A stretch of 64,000 nucleotides of DNA, from contig CM030714.1 in assembly GCA_017979445.1 (NCBI GenBank), forward strand, positions 4,588,001-4,652,000, read 5' to 3'. A program made the position numbers and the translations under genes. Source of the DNA: Akebia trifoliata. Lineage: Eukaryota; Streptophyta; Magnoliopsida; Ranunculales; Lardizabalaceae. The first letter of the stretch is position 1; every line of letters begins with the position of its first letter. Positions 37,050 to 47,944 of the stretch are shown here, piece by piece. The notes beneath the pieces are model-generated. The model worked only from the letters and a program-made list of their open reading frames with translations, ran no database searches and was not told the origin of the DNA.

Positions 37050-37838
37050 AATAGCTACATCTCTACAAACCTCCTTGCACCTTTGATGACAACAACAACA
37101 ACGACAAGATCAAAGAACAAAGAAGAGAAGAAAATGGAGGAAAAGTTGTTTCTCAAGTGGCAGAATTTGCAACCCCAATTTCTCACCCAGAAAGATTCAA
37201 ATCTGAAAAAGTTGTTGTTCTCGTTTGCCTCTTTGAAGATGATGACGGGATCTACGTTTCATCCTCACTAAACAATCTTCAAGACTCTCTACCCACACAG
37301 GTTGTTGAAGATGATTCAATTAATTGATAAATTAAAAAAAAAAACCTCAATTTTAGGGTTTTTTGTTGAATTTTGATAATTGAAGTTGAGCTCATGATTG
37401 TAGGTCAGGTTTCTCTTCCAAGAGGAAGGACAGAGGAGGGAGACATTAATGATGCCGATACAGCAACAAGGGAAGCTAAGGAGGGGATTGGATTTGACCC
37501 TTTTTCTTGTCAATGTTGTCACAGTTCTTGAACCATTCTTCTCTAATAAGGTATTTTGGAGGAAAAATTGCATTTTTGTTATAATTTTTTCTAAATAAAA
37601 TGAATCTGATTTTTAAAATTTGGGGAGGACTTTATTGAAAGGAAGTTTGCCTATTTCCTATTACACCATATGGGTCTTGAATCTTGATATTGGAAAAATA
37701 TTAATTTTAAAGGAAACTAAGGGAGAAGCTTTTTTTTCCCTAATTGGGGTCATGAGTTGCTCCCTATTTGATCAGATTTATGAACTTTCAATTATCAATT
37801 GTAGCAAAAACCTGATGCTGAAAAAGCCCACATTTTGA
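37050..37838 (+). pseudogene. Nudix hydrolase pseudogene (exons 1-2 and part of intron 2)
   Basis: Corresponds to exons 1 and 2 of the Nudix genes at 18680 and 54566 (exon equivalents about 37050-37300 and 37404-37553), with the intron between them and the start of intron 2. Exons 3 and 4 are absent. A one-base deletion after the codons for EDDDG shifts the frame, and a one-base insertion after the Nudix box shifts it again. The box itself is damaged: LPGG has become LPRG, and REAKEEIG has become REAKEGIG, losing a metal-binding glutamate. It is an unprocessed duplicate, since intron sequence is kept, and clearly dead. Confidence 0.88.
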
Positions 37839-38476
37839 CCTACATTGCACCCCCCTGCGCGTGCATCACATGAACTTTTTCGGACCAATGGATCCAAATC
37901 CCTTTTAGAATTCATGGGCCCTCATGTGCACATGGGCTTTTCCCATATCTCTCTCACACTTACTATATTATGTGAGAAATTCTATATAAGAGTTGAACTA
38001 TTTAGTTGTTTCTATCTGATGTGGGACTAAAATATTGTGCCACAACTTATAAACAAACCACTTAACTCTTACTTTCACTTTAACATTAACTTTTACTTTT
38101 ACTTTCACTTCCACTCAAACATTAGGAAAAACCCCACATTTATCTAACATAAGGAACTTATTGTTGGCAATTTTATTGTGTTTTATCTATTCGAGTTAGT
38201 TTTTAGCACTTTATTTGGGTTCCTTTGTTTTGGAATACATTTGGTTCTATATGGGGTTTCTCCTGAAGATTGTAATAATGTTTATTTTTATTTAATACAA
38301 TTTGCTTGCTTGCTTAGCACAATAAATAAATAAATAAATAAAATAAATTTTTTTCTTTTTTAAATGGAAATCAGAGTTTACTGAAAACATAATTATTCAT
38401 TAAAAAGCTCTGGGGGCTTTGTGGGTACTAGGTAGAGATCCTAGGTATGCATAGTGTTACATTTTGAGTGATTTCT
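37839..38476. other. Intergenic region without recognised genes
   Basis: Nothing coding recognised. It includes a short run of 'aaat' units near 38323-38345. Confidence 0.4.
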
Positions 38477-38600
38477 CACTATGTGAAAAAGGCCCATATT
38501 TGACGGTCTTAGCCTGTCAAATTTTGAGAAATTTGACGGACCCTACCGTCAAATATGCTCGTCAAATATTCTCTTGTAAATTTTTTTTTTTTTTACGGCC
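38477..38600. mobile_element. Possible CACTA (En/Spm) element end
   Basis: 'cactatgtgaaaaaggccca' is a CACTA-type terminus. It is followed by clustered subterminal units in both directions ('atttgacggtc', 'atttgacgga', 'ccgtcaaatat', 'cgtcaaatatt'), as in that superfamily. No matching right end with a 3-bp duplication was confirmed. The only candidate seen, 'catagtg' near 43012-43018, has a weak match and different flanking bases. Confidence 0.4.
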
Positions 38601-38946
38601 CTAGACTATCAAATTATTGGAGAATGGACTTAAAAAAACAGAACCTAATAGCAACTGTTCATATCCAACATTACTATCTCAATTTGCTTTCTTTTGAGCT
38701 TTCCTCTCAATCTTTATAAAACCTTGACAACTTGTACACTCCTTTAATTTGGGACAATATTCAACCTTTGTTGGTGAACAAACCATCTCAATCGATTTTT
38801 TCTTAATGTACAGCATATTGGTACTAGAAAAATAAAATCTTCGTAACATTTCAAATATGAAAGAAAAATCACTCGATAAACTACACAACATAATAAGAAA
38901 TCTATGTATCCTTCTCAACATAACAAAAATTGTTCCTAGTAGCAGT

Positions 38947-39156
38947 TAGGGGTGTCAATGGATAGTCGAAATTCGAATTCAAATTCGAAAATCGGATATT
39001 ATCCGAAATTTTCGAATATCGGATTCGGATTCGGATGTTATTATAACATTCGAATGAGTTTCGGATACGAATTCAGATGTTACGAAATCTGATTCGATAA
39101 TATCCGCTCTGATTTGAATACGTATGTTATATATTCATGTTATATAACAAAACTCA

Positions 39157-39209
<53 letters not shown>

Positions 39210-39511
39210 TCTTATGTCTTCGCGTTATACAACGAAGTTTAACCTTTAAACTTTATCTTCTCTAAACTCAAACAAAAAAACCAGACCTCCGTTTCTGATT
39301 TTCGTGGTTTCGATTGGACGATCTCCATCACCACCGTCTTCTCCAGCCGGTTAGCACATCCAGGTGATACTTCCTTCCTCTCTCTCTCTTAAAGCCAAAC
39401 CCTTTTTTTCACTATCCGAACTCCATGAGCACCATCTTCTCCATCCGGCGAACTCCATGACCACCGTCTTCTTCGTCTGTCGAGCGTCTATGATTCCAGG
39501 TACATACTTCA

Positions 39512-39562
<51 letters not shown>

Positions 39563-39840
39563 AATAAAGGTTTGTATGCGACTCCATGATGTTTTGGATT
39601 CCAAAAAGGGTTTTTTACAGACTGAAGAGGTTGGTAGAGGCAATCTAATATTCGCAGGATTTCTATGGGATCAGATATTATCGGATATTCGATATGCTTT
39701 TCGAATTCGAATTCGAATATTGGTCAGTGATATCCGATCGGATTCGAATTTGAATTCGAATTCGGATATTACTAAAAAAAATCGGATTCGAATTCGGATA
39801 TAGCATTATCCGATCGGATACCTATCCGTTGACAGCCCTA
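38947..39840. mobile_element. Non-autonomous hAT-like element
   Basis: The ends TAGGGGTGTCAATGGATAG and CTATCCGTTGACAGCCCTA are inverted copies. The flanks GTAGCAGT (38939-38946) and GTAGCAGC (39841-39848) agree at 7 of 8 bases, as for an 8-bp target duplication. The interior starts and ends with 'cggatattatccga'-type arrays and holds CT and TA microsatellites (39156-39209, 39516-39562). No transposase is present. Confidence 0.7.
39156..39209. repeat. CT then TA microsatellite
   Basis: About 13 CT units followed directly by about 13 TA units, inside the hAT-like element. Further CT tracts lie at 39516-39562 and 39851-39871. Confidence 0.85.
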
Positions 39841-39869
39841 GTAGCAGCCATCTCTCTCTCTCTCTCTCT

Positions 39870-40880
39870 CTAGATGGGGCAGGGTGGGACATCAAGGGTA
39901 GTTCCTGCTTGAAGTTAGCCCCATCCTATAAGTTGCCAATGCTTCTCAACCCATCGGCTGAGGGCAACCTTCTCCCCTTTGCTAGTGCACACGGGTGACG
40001 TAAGTTGCAGCTTAGCAAGATCATTCTTTACAGTAAAAACTCGAGCACCTGTTGACATAGACCCAATGTTCAACATCAGGATCTCACCTTTAGCTAGCTT
40101 TGAGACGTTTCCTTGCCTCTTTGTACCCTTTGTTCTGACTCCAAGAAGTTGTCAAAGGAGGAAAAAGTTCACCTGAAAAAGTTGGAGAGCAAGAACAAAG
40201 TCATTCATCATTAATCATATTTTACAAGGCACACACAGAATAACATAATGATCTCAGTGAAATACATGGAACAACAATCTTTTGCTTCTTGGTTTCACTG
40301 GTTTCGACATTTTGTCCAACCTGCCCTAATTAATAACGGGCAACACGGATAAGATAATTTATTTGAAGAAACAACTGTTATTAATACAGTTAGACAACGA
40401 ACCCTGATATATTTAGAACTGCACGCGGAGTCAAGGTGCAGAATCAAGGAATCAGGACAAAACTCCATCTACTTGAATGTTGACCAAACCATTTATTTCA
40501 GCCTTTGTGCAGTAAAAGAAAACTAGATTCATGTACAAACCAAATGGTCTAGCCAAGAATATACAAGTTGTTTATGCCTTCAACCTATCCAGTTGCTTTT
40601 GGACAAAAACAGTAGTTTTGATGAGGACCTAATTGTTAGCACATCAACAAATTCATCACATTCCGTCATGTCCCACACATGAGAAGATACAGATGCAGAA
40701 TAGTAAAAGTAATTTTGGAGGTTCAGCTTCTTACCTTAAGTTCAACAAAAACTTCCGGGAGTGACCCAACCTCCCCAAGAACTTGACCCACCAGCCTATC
40801 AGCATGTGTTAAAGTGGGGTTCATGGTGGTGCCAATCTCAATGAGACCTATCAGCACGTGTTAACGTGGGGTTCATGTTT
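39870..40880 (-). pseudogene. eIF2-gamma pseudogene fragment (C-terminal part)
   Basis: The minus strand reads [20 protein letters not shown], a splice donor at 40735/40734, an intron (40734-40173), then [23 protein letters not shown]. This is followed by [34 protein letters not shown] and a VPPCPI end. These are domain II/III sequences of eukaryotic translation initiation factor 2 subunit gamma. Two in-frame stops break it (an Arg codon of FFLLRR changed to TGA, and the Gln of GWGQ to TAA), and the GTP-binding domain is missing. A 35-45 bp segment encoding [10 protein letters not shown] is repeated in tandem at the upstream edge. The kept intron shows it is a DNA-level copy, not a retrocopy. 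Confidence 0.85.
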
Positions 40881-41189
40881 AATTGTGTATTGCTTTCCAG
40901 CCCCACCATTGTCTAAAAGACTTCGCGAATTGTTTCGTTATATATTTCCAACATAGATGCCTACAAATTTTTAAAAGAAAAAAAGGTAACCTGCATTAAT
41001 ATATCTACACCACAGGCATGCATTTATTTAATCAAATGTACAAAAAAAGATTCATCTGTAAAAATTAAATGGGTAACCTGCATCTTGTACTTCCAGCCCT
41101 GGGATGCAGATATTTCTATTTTCATAATCGAAAGAAAGAGAGAAAGATAATAGCAACTTAAACATAGTGACTAGGATCTATTGTCATAC

Positions 41190-41348
41190 CTGCCAATCGA
41201 GAAAAGTTGCAATGTCTATTGGGTGGATATTTTCAACATTAAATGAACAAAAAGTAGCACGACGGACAGTTTGTGAAGGAATAGGGCCATATACGTGGAT
41301 ATTGGGAAGAGCGCATAGGTTTTCATAGAGATAACTAGCCAGTTCAGT
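41190..41348 (-). pseudogene. Lone exon of a plastid-type cysteine desulfurase (NFS2/SufS-like)
   Basis: A 159-nt open exon with AG acceptor and GT donor encodes TELASYLYENLCALPNIHVY, then GPIPSQTVRRATFCSFNVE and IHPIDIATFLDWQ. This resembles the C-terminal part of the PLP-dependent cysteine desulfurase NFS2 (SufS class), which delivers sulfur for Fe-S clusters in plastids. The following exon with the catalytic-cysteine loop and any upstream exons were not found, so it is an isolated fragment. It lies about 300 bases upstream (in minus-strand sense) of the eIF2-gamma fragment, in the same orientation. Confidence 0.7.
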
Positions 41349-44300
41349 CTGTAAAACAAAGATAACATAAGGCCAGCCAGAAACCAGTTTAAGAACATAG
41401 ACTGGCATCCAACCCGGCGGATTTTTACCTCGTAAAAGGAATTATTTACTAGGTGTTGAGTTGCATTCATCTCACACAAAGATAATAAAACCTAATTCCA
41501 AAGTATATCTAAAGTTGAGATGGGATGAGGATGAACCTCAAACATAAGCCAAAATCGCATGGTTAACTCAATGAGCTACATCAAAAAGCCGAATGGAGTA
41601 TTCTTTCGGTGTTGTCCAAGTCTCTTGGTCCATTTTGAATGACATTTCCCCCTGGTTATAAGAAACACAGGTGTATATTGTTGTTGCATGAATGGCCATT
41701 TACAATTTCATCTGACAAGTAACAAGAATGCATAGTTGATGAAGAATATAATGATAAGGATTGCTTTGAAGGATAGTCCAAACAATCTAATGATGTACCT
41801 GATCTGGATATAGTTGGGAAGTCGCAATGTCTAAAAGAGATGGAATCAAAATGGGATACAATAGCAGATGCTATATTGGCTGGGCCATCAACATGATGGC
41901 AATGCTCAAAATAGATTGATTTTTATTTATAGTTATTGCCCTTGAGTGATTTGAAGTGTTCTAAAGTGATTGTCACCCTGTTCATTTTTTCTCTTTTATC
42001 TGTTGTCATTGCCCTCAAATACTAAGATATCATTGTTACTTCTTGAGTAACCCTTTTGAAGGAAGTAGTGTTTAGAGGGAGCCAATTTTACCCAAAAGAG
42101 CCAAATCTTGGTTGTGGTCCATTTTAATTTCAAGGACCCGATTGACAATCAGCACAGGTATGAATCTATTTGTACCTAGTTTCTGGCACATTGATCACTT
42201 ACAAAGTAGAACAATGCCGCAATTTTGGATCCAATTTATAATGGAGGGATCAATAAGAAACATTGTTTTGAAAATCCTTCAAAATAAGGGAAGCTCTTAA
42301 ATGTCCTTCAGCATTTAAATGCTGTCATGTTTAGGTCTTCCTAAGTTATGAAATAGCATGGGTTACTCTAGCAATCACACAAGCTCTTGAACATGTAATA
42401 ACAGTAGATAATTAGGTGATTAATTGCGTCAACATCCAATCCAGTTTATTCTATGTTAAGCAGTCATCAAGCTGTCAGAGTTAATCTCTGAAAAAAGATA
42501 GAAGATAATAAGAAGCACATGGCTCATGTTTTAAACAAATGATGGAAAACCTTTCCAAAAAGTTCCTCTTACCCTAATTCATGTTGACCAGGAGCTAACA
42601 CTGATGAATATTTTTTACTTCCCACAACTCTAGATATGAAAATCTGTAGAACCAAAATAATACTTCAGATAAGCAAAGGTGGAAGATGTATTTAGCTTGA
42701 CCTAGTAGATAATTCAATCCACAACTGAAAAAGTAAATAGTGATTCCTTGATATACAAATTATGTGACATAGTAAATGTATTGTCCAAGGAAAATATGTA
42801 CATTCTTACAACTGATGGCGGTCACAGACCTGTGTGAGGCATTATAGATCGTCCAAAATATCTTAATGAAATATGACCATTACCCAATACGAACCGTGAT
42901 TGACCCCCGACACCTATGTGAATCCCAAATCAAAGCGCACAGTGCCACAAAGTTATTAAAAATTATTCCACTAGAATGTTGGAATTGTGACTACAATAAA
43001 TATTTTTTTCATAGTGTACTGCTCCCAAAAGGACAAAAATTAATGTTCAAATTCAACCCTATTGTAGTTGTCAAGTAGCTTACTCCAAGACTTCAAAAAA
43101 TACTTGTATGATCCATAAAAGGCATAGAAAAACGTCCAACATTCAAAAACTTGCTTACAAAGAAAACCAATTCCATAATCACTTTAAAATAAATTATGTA
43201 GATCTCTTTGGATGGAACCAAAAGGAGTCAGATTTTGGTCACTGTCGTTTCAAATTTATTTTTCAATACCACAACTTTGGTGACACTGATAAAAGGTGTA
43301 ATAAATTTGATAACATGCATATCATTACTGGAGAATATTTTTTACGTCCATTTCTTCATTAACCAACACTAATAGCATGTGGATACACTTTTCAAAACAA
43401 AAATGGAAAATGAGACATTGTCAGATTCCATTTTAGATATGGCGTTGATCTCGAAGACTTAGACGATTTGAAACAAAGATTGAAGAGTATTTTCATGTTT
43501 TATCTTCCCTTGTTTTATGCCGCTAGGTCTCTTATGTTAGATTGAACTTTGGAAAATATTTATTGATGAGATTTGAACATGTTGTTAGGTTTTATTTATT
43601 TTATTATGGTTGAAGTAATTATATTATAACTGGTGGATTTCAAGTAATAAATACATGTTTAATTATTTATTATTAATGAGATCTGTGAATTATTAAATTC
43701 ATCCTCAAAGGGTGAGACGGCAACCCCATGATTTATATCCTTATAACAAAATCATAAGGTTGTTGTAATGGCAGTAGTAAATAAATTATAAATAATCCTA
43801 AAAAATATCAAAAAATTACAAAATTTTGTAAAAAAAATTTCAATAACTATTATATGTTACAATAAAATTTTCAAAATTAGGAAAAATCATTTAGTTAACC
43901 GAATTCAAACTTTTCTTGACATTTTTACACATGAGTACAGAATTCGTACATAAATCTTTGTCTTCAATCCCCCAGTTCTCAAAATAATTATATACTAATT
44001 AAGTATGATGTACTATATTTCCTGGAAAAAGTAATGAAACTTATTTATTATCACAAAAACAAATGAGACCTTATGTTATTTTCAGAAATTTTTAATAATT
44101 TTTTAAAGAAAATAGGACATAACAGTCTTTTTTCTATTCATAAGTATGCATCAATGTTATTACAAAATGTTAAGGTTTTCTGTTTCTATTCAATTTTTCA
44201 CCAAACCATAAAAGTTTAGCCATCGTAAAGATCATTCCAACCATATAGGGTAGGTCCTCCGATTCCAAATATTGAATTTTTAAAGAGTTTTTATTTCAAC

Positions 44301-44640
44301 ATCATAAATGTTCATGATTTTATTATTAGACATTAAACTAATTTAGGAGTGGTTTTTCATCTTCCTAGGAAAATATTTGATTTTTTTCTTTGAACATGAA
44401 AGTGGTGATTGATTTTCCAAAATAATAAAGTGCATCATCATACAAATTAGATTGAATAAAATAGAAATTTTAAATCGAGTAAAGTTTGATTTGTCCCTAA
44501 ATTATGACACTTCTAAATTCTAAAATGTAGACTCCGGGTTTTTCTTCTAATTAACTAGTCAAACTTTGAGGGTTTAATTATAATTTAAATAAAATAAGTT
44601 TCAATCTCACCCTAGAGTCAAGATAGTAGTTTGGATCGTG
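41349..44640. other. Intergenic region without recognised genes
   Basis: No known exon recognised on either strand. Two plus-strand open frames of 70 and 84 codons (42866-43078 and 43108-43362) sit close together but resemble no family I know and have ordinary AT-rich composition. 43400-44640 is very AT-rich. Confidence 0.35.
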
Positions 44641-45766
44641 GGTCGGGTCATGAATCCAGATTTTGGGGCATGACATTTCATTTCTAATACCCCTCCAAAA
44701 CTCATGAAGACCAACTAACTTACATGAGTTTGATAAAATTTGTGGCCTCGAAATATGCCTATTAAAATAATATTAGCTTTGAAGGCAACCTTTATGCTCA
44801 GATTTAGAATATATGGAAGCCCTTTCGTTGGTGGAGGTATCTAGGAGTGAGGCTGCACGGAAGGACTGTTCTGAAGAAATAAAAGAATGAGATGTCAAAT
44901 TTGAACCGGCTGCAAGGTCTAAGAAGTTGATCAAGAAGGAAAAAAAGATCGATTGTAGTTCTGCCTCTTCAATCAGTACTGGATCTAGATAGAGAAGATG
45001 ATTTCCTATGCTCTTGAGAAAGATCTAATCTTTCTCTGATTATTTTAGTAGTTTTGGGTGCAACCTAATTAGAGATTTTTCTTTCACAATTGTATGGGTA
45101 TAGTTTCAAGTATATTTTTTTGGAGTTTTGTTGCTTTCTTTGGGAGTTTAAAGTATAATTCTCTCAGAGAGAAGTAGAACTTGATGGATTTTTGGGTGGA
45201 AAAATAAATGGTTGTTACATGAAATTAAAGATGATGGATTGAAGATGAGATTGAATAGGTAAGAAAGAGTACCCTAAAGTTCAATTGCTTAAAGTTTTAT
45301 ACCACCACCCTCAAGGTTGAGCTAGTAAGGAGACATTGGGGGCAATTGCCCCCACTCAACTTTTTTGGGCATTTTAGATACCCTTGAATTTATGCTTAAA
45401 TTCAAGATACTTGGCATTTTAAACTATTGATATACCCTGTTTGACCCGGTTGCCCCCACTCCCTCATCTCCCTCCAATTTCTGCCCCCTCCCCTTCCAAT
45501 TAACTATAAGTTTACCCCCACTAAAAGAAAATCCAAGTTCCACCTGTCCACCCTCATCCTTGGCGATGAATAAAATTTACCCCAAAGGTTAACAACTTGG
45601 AAATGATAGACTGATGAAAATAAAAAGATATTGGCTTGAGGTCAAAGACTAAGGCATTTAGGTCATTTTTTATAAATCTCCCGGACAAAACCTAGATCGA
45701 GGGGGTCATGTCATCAATATGAAAAGGAGTATCTCTAAACAATGATTTTTGTAATACATGTATGAA

Positions 45767-45784
45767 CCCCCCCCCCCCCCCCCC
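45767..45784. repeat. Poly-C run
   Basis: Eighteen consecutive C residues. The paralogous place in block copy 1 (near 35685) has ordinary sequence. The length may be affected by sequencing error. Confidence 0.9.
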
Positions 45785-46092
45785 TTAGTATATATAATGA
45801 GAGAATGAGAGAAGGGGTATTGTTGATGCTAATTCACATTACTTAACTTTTTTTTTAAATAATAAAAAAAACATCGTTGCATTGCATTGGATAACACAAC
45901 TTAGAAAAACTATCTATTTAAAATTTTAGTATTCTCTTAAATCTTCAATATAATAATAGAGAAGAGCAAGTAAATTACAAGGGTGTCATTGCATCTTACT
46001 TCTATATTTTGTGTAAACCCTACACCTACTTTAAGTTAAATGTCCCTATATCTTAGCATAACAAAATACTGATACAACTAGGATTTTTTTAA

Positions 46093-46793
46093 GGGACCAA
46101 CTAGTTGCGCACCATCCATTTCCAATTGCACTAGATGGCTTAAAAATTCCTCTTTACACTCTATTTCTACAATTCACTTAAAAATAAATAAATAAATGTT
46201 ACACCTTTGTTTTACTTCTTTTTCTTCAACCAAGCCTACAAAAATCATTGCTTATTCATAAATTTGTACAAAAGAGACTTGGTCGATTTTTTATTACTAT
46301 TCTCAATAGATATCTACAAAAATAAAAATAAAAAAAGACTTTAGACGTCATTTTTTGAAAAGTGAACTTCAATTTTTTGAAAAATGACATCTAAAGTGCA
46401 TTTTTCATGGGTGGAACGACCGAGCACTTTTTCAAAAATCGTGTCCGAAAATCATCTTTTATGAGCACTTTTTCATCCAAAGAACAAACATCTCTTTTTT
46501 CCTATAGACATCATTTAAAACTAATGTCGAAAGTCTTTTGTAATAGTAATTTCAATTATAAATAATCATTTTAATTCAATCAATTAGTCAATAAATAATT
46601 TGATACGTTAAACAAAGAGGAAATAGGTGGAATAGCAAAGATGAACAAGCAAGTTCTACTAATGAAATGCAAGTCGTAGGTTGAGACAAATTATAGGAAA
46701 AAAGAAAAAGAAAAAGAAAAAAGGAAAAAAAAAAAAAAGGAGGTAATCTTTTTTAAGATTGCAGACACTAGCGGTGCCCAACTAGTCTGGCCC
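46093..46793. repeat. TIR-type dispersed repeat
   Basis: Second full copy of the unit at 35987-36571. The ends are 'gggaccaactagttgcgcac' and, in reverse complement, 'gggccagactagttgggcac'. Confidence 0.45.
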
Positions 46794-47625
46794 TCTTTTA
46801 GAAAACATGAAATAATTTATAGTTTGTTTGCATTGTACATTATTTAAGATTTTCTAAAATCTATCTTGTGAGTAATATTTTAGGTTGCGCACTCCTTGTG
46901 ATTCTTATTATGATAAATATCTTCTTTTGGGCTAAGTTGCAGTTCCTCATATTGTCTTCTTTGGCAATGTGATCGAGTTTTGGTATTTTTTTCGGTAACC
47001 TAACTTGTAGAGGCATGGGTGTGGTGCAGACTATAAGGCTCCAACAATCAAATTAGTTATAAATAAGATGCAAAGCAAAAGTAAAGAAGTTAAGGCCTAG
47101 TTCAAAATTTCATACCCCATCTAGAGTGGAGTCTGTCAGACTTTAAGACCTAGTGGGCAATTATGAATTGGGAGCAATAAGGTCTCATTCGTAACTACTC
47201 TTCCATTAACTCGTGTATGCCTAAGAGTTATGACCATTAATGACCTTTAGCTTTGGTGTTGAAAATTTTCATTAGTGAGCTTAATAGAGTAGTAACTGCC
47301 AAATTCATTGATGATTCGTTTTACCAAATTGACTCAATTGAGTTGTGATACAGAGAAATGCTCGGGATTAATCTTCAGAAGATAGAGTTTTTGTGATCAT
47401 GTTGGAAAAAACCCAAAGATAATTCTAATCTCATAAAAGTAATAATATTTGAAATTGTAAGTATGAAAGTAGTAATTATAGATATAAATAAATAAATCAT
47501 TCTATTTGAATCACAATATAAGAAAAAAAAAAAAAAAAAAAAAAGGAAAAAGGATAGATATTTTATTGGTACGCCAACTTTTTCTTATAACACACTTACC
47601 TTTTGAAAGAGAAGGATTGTTTACA

Positions 47626-47850
47626 GGGTGAATCTTCATTTCGTGCATTGAATACGACGAAGTTCTTGTTTTGATACATTGTTCATTTTGATTCACAAAA
47701 CATGCTTACTAACAATTTTACCTTATCAACAATCTCACTGTTAATTTATCAACGAATTCATTAATTATAAAAATGACGAATTTATTAGAAAATCATGTTT
47801 TGAAAATTAAAATAAGCAATGTACCAAATTTGAAATTACATAAATTGCAC
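47626..47850. mobile_element. Foldback MITE upstream of NCL-C exon 3
   Basis: 'gatacattgttcattttgat' with 'tcacaaaacatg' is mirrored by 'catgttttgaaaattaaaat' with 'aagcaatgtacc'. The left border 'gggtgaatcttcatttcgtg' matches the border of the element at 27090-27354. The right border is approximate. Confidence 0.6.
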
Positions 47851-47944
47851 ATGATTTTAAGAAAATCTTTTGTTTATATTAAATTGAGTACTGATTTTGT
47901 AACTCAACTTAATAGGATAACTCAAAAATTCACTAATGTGGCAG

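Larger units (their letters stand above)
44650..47275. repeat. Older repeated block, copy 2 (5' of NCL-C)
   Basis: Homologous to 34970-37045. It has an extra stretch of about 240 bases (around 45303-45545) with the palindrome 'tgggggcaattgccccca', absent from copy 1. No Nudix sequence follows it, unlike copy 1. Confidence 0.7.

Noticed and set aside
39979..40176. Plus-strand open frame of 65 codons
   Set aside because: It is the antisense shadow of the eIF2-gamma pseudogene.
43012..43018. 'catagtg' as the right end of a 4.5-kb CACTA element starting at 38477
   Set aside because: Only the first seven bases of the end match well, the adjacent 3 bp differ (tct against tac), and subterminal repeats are absent on this side. 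Kept only as a suggestion in the findings.
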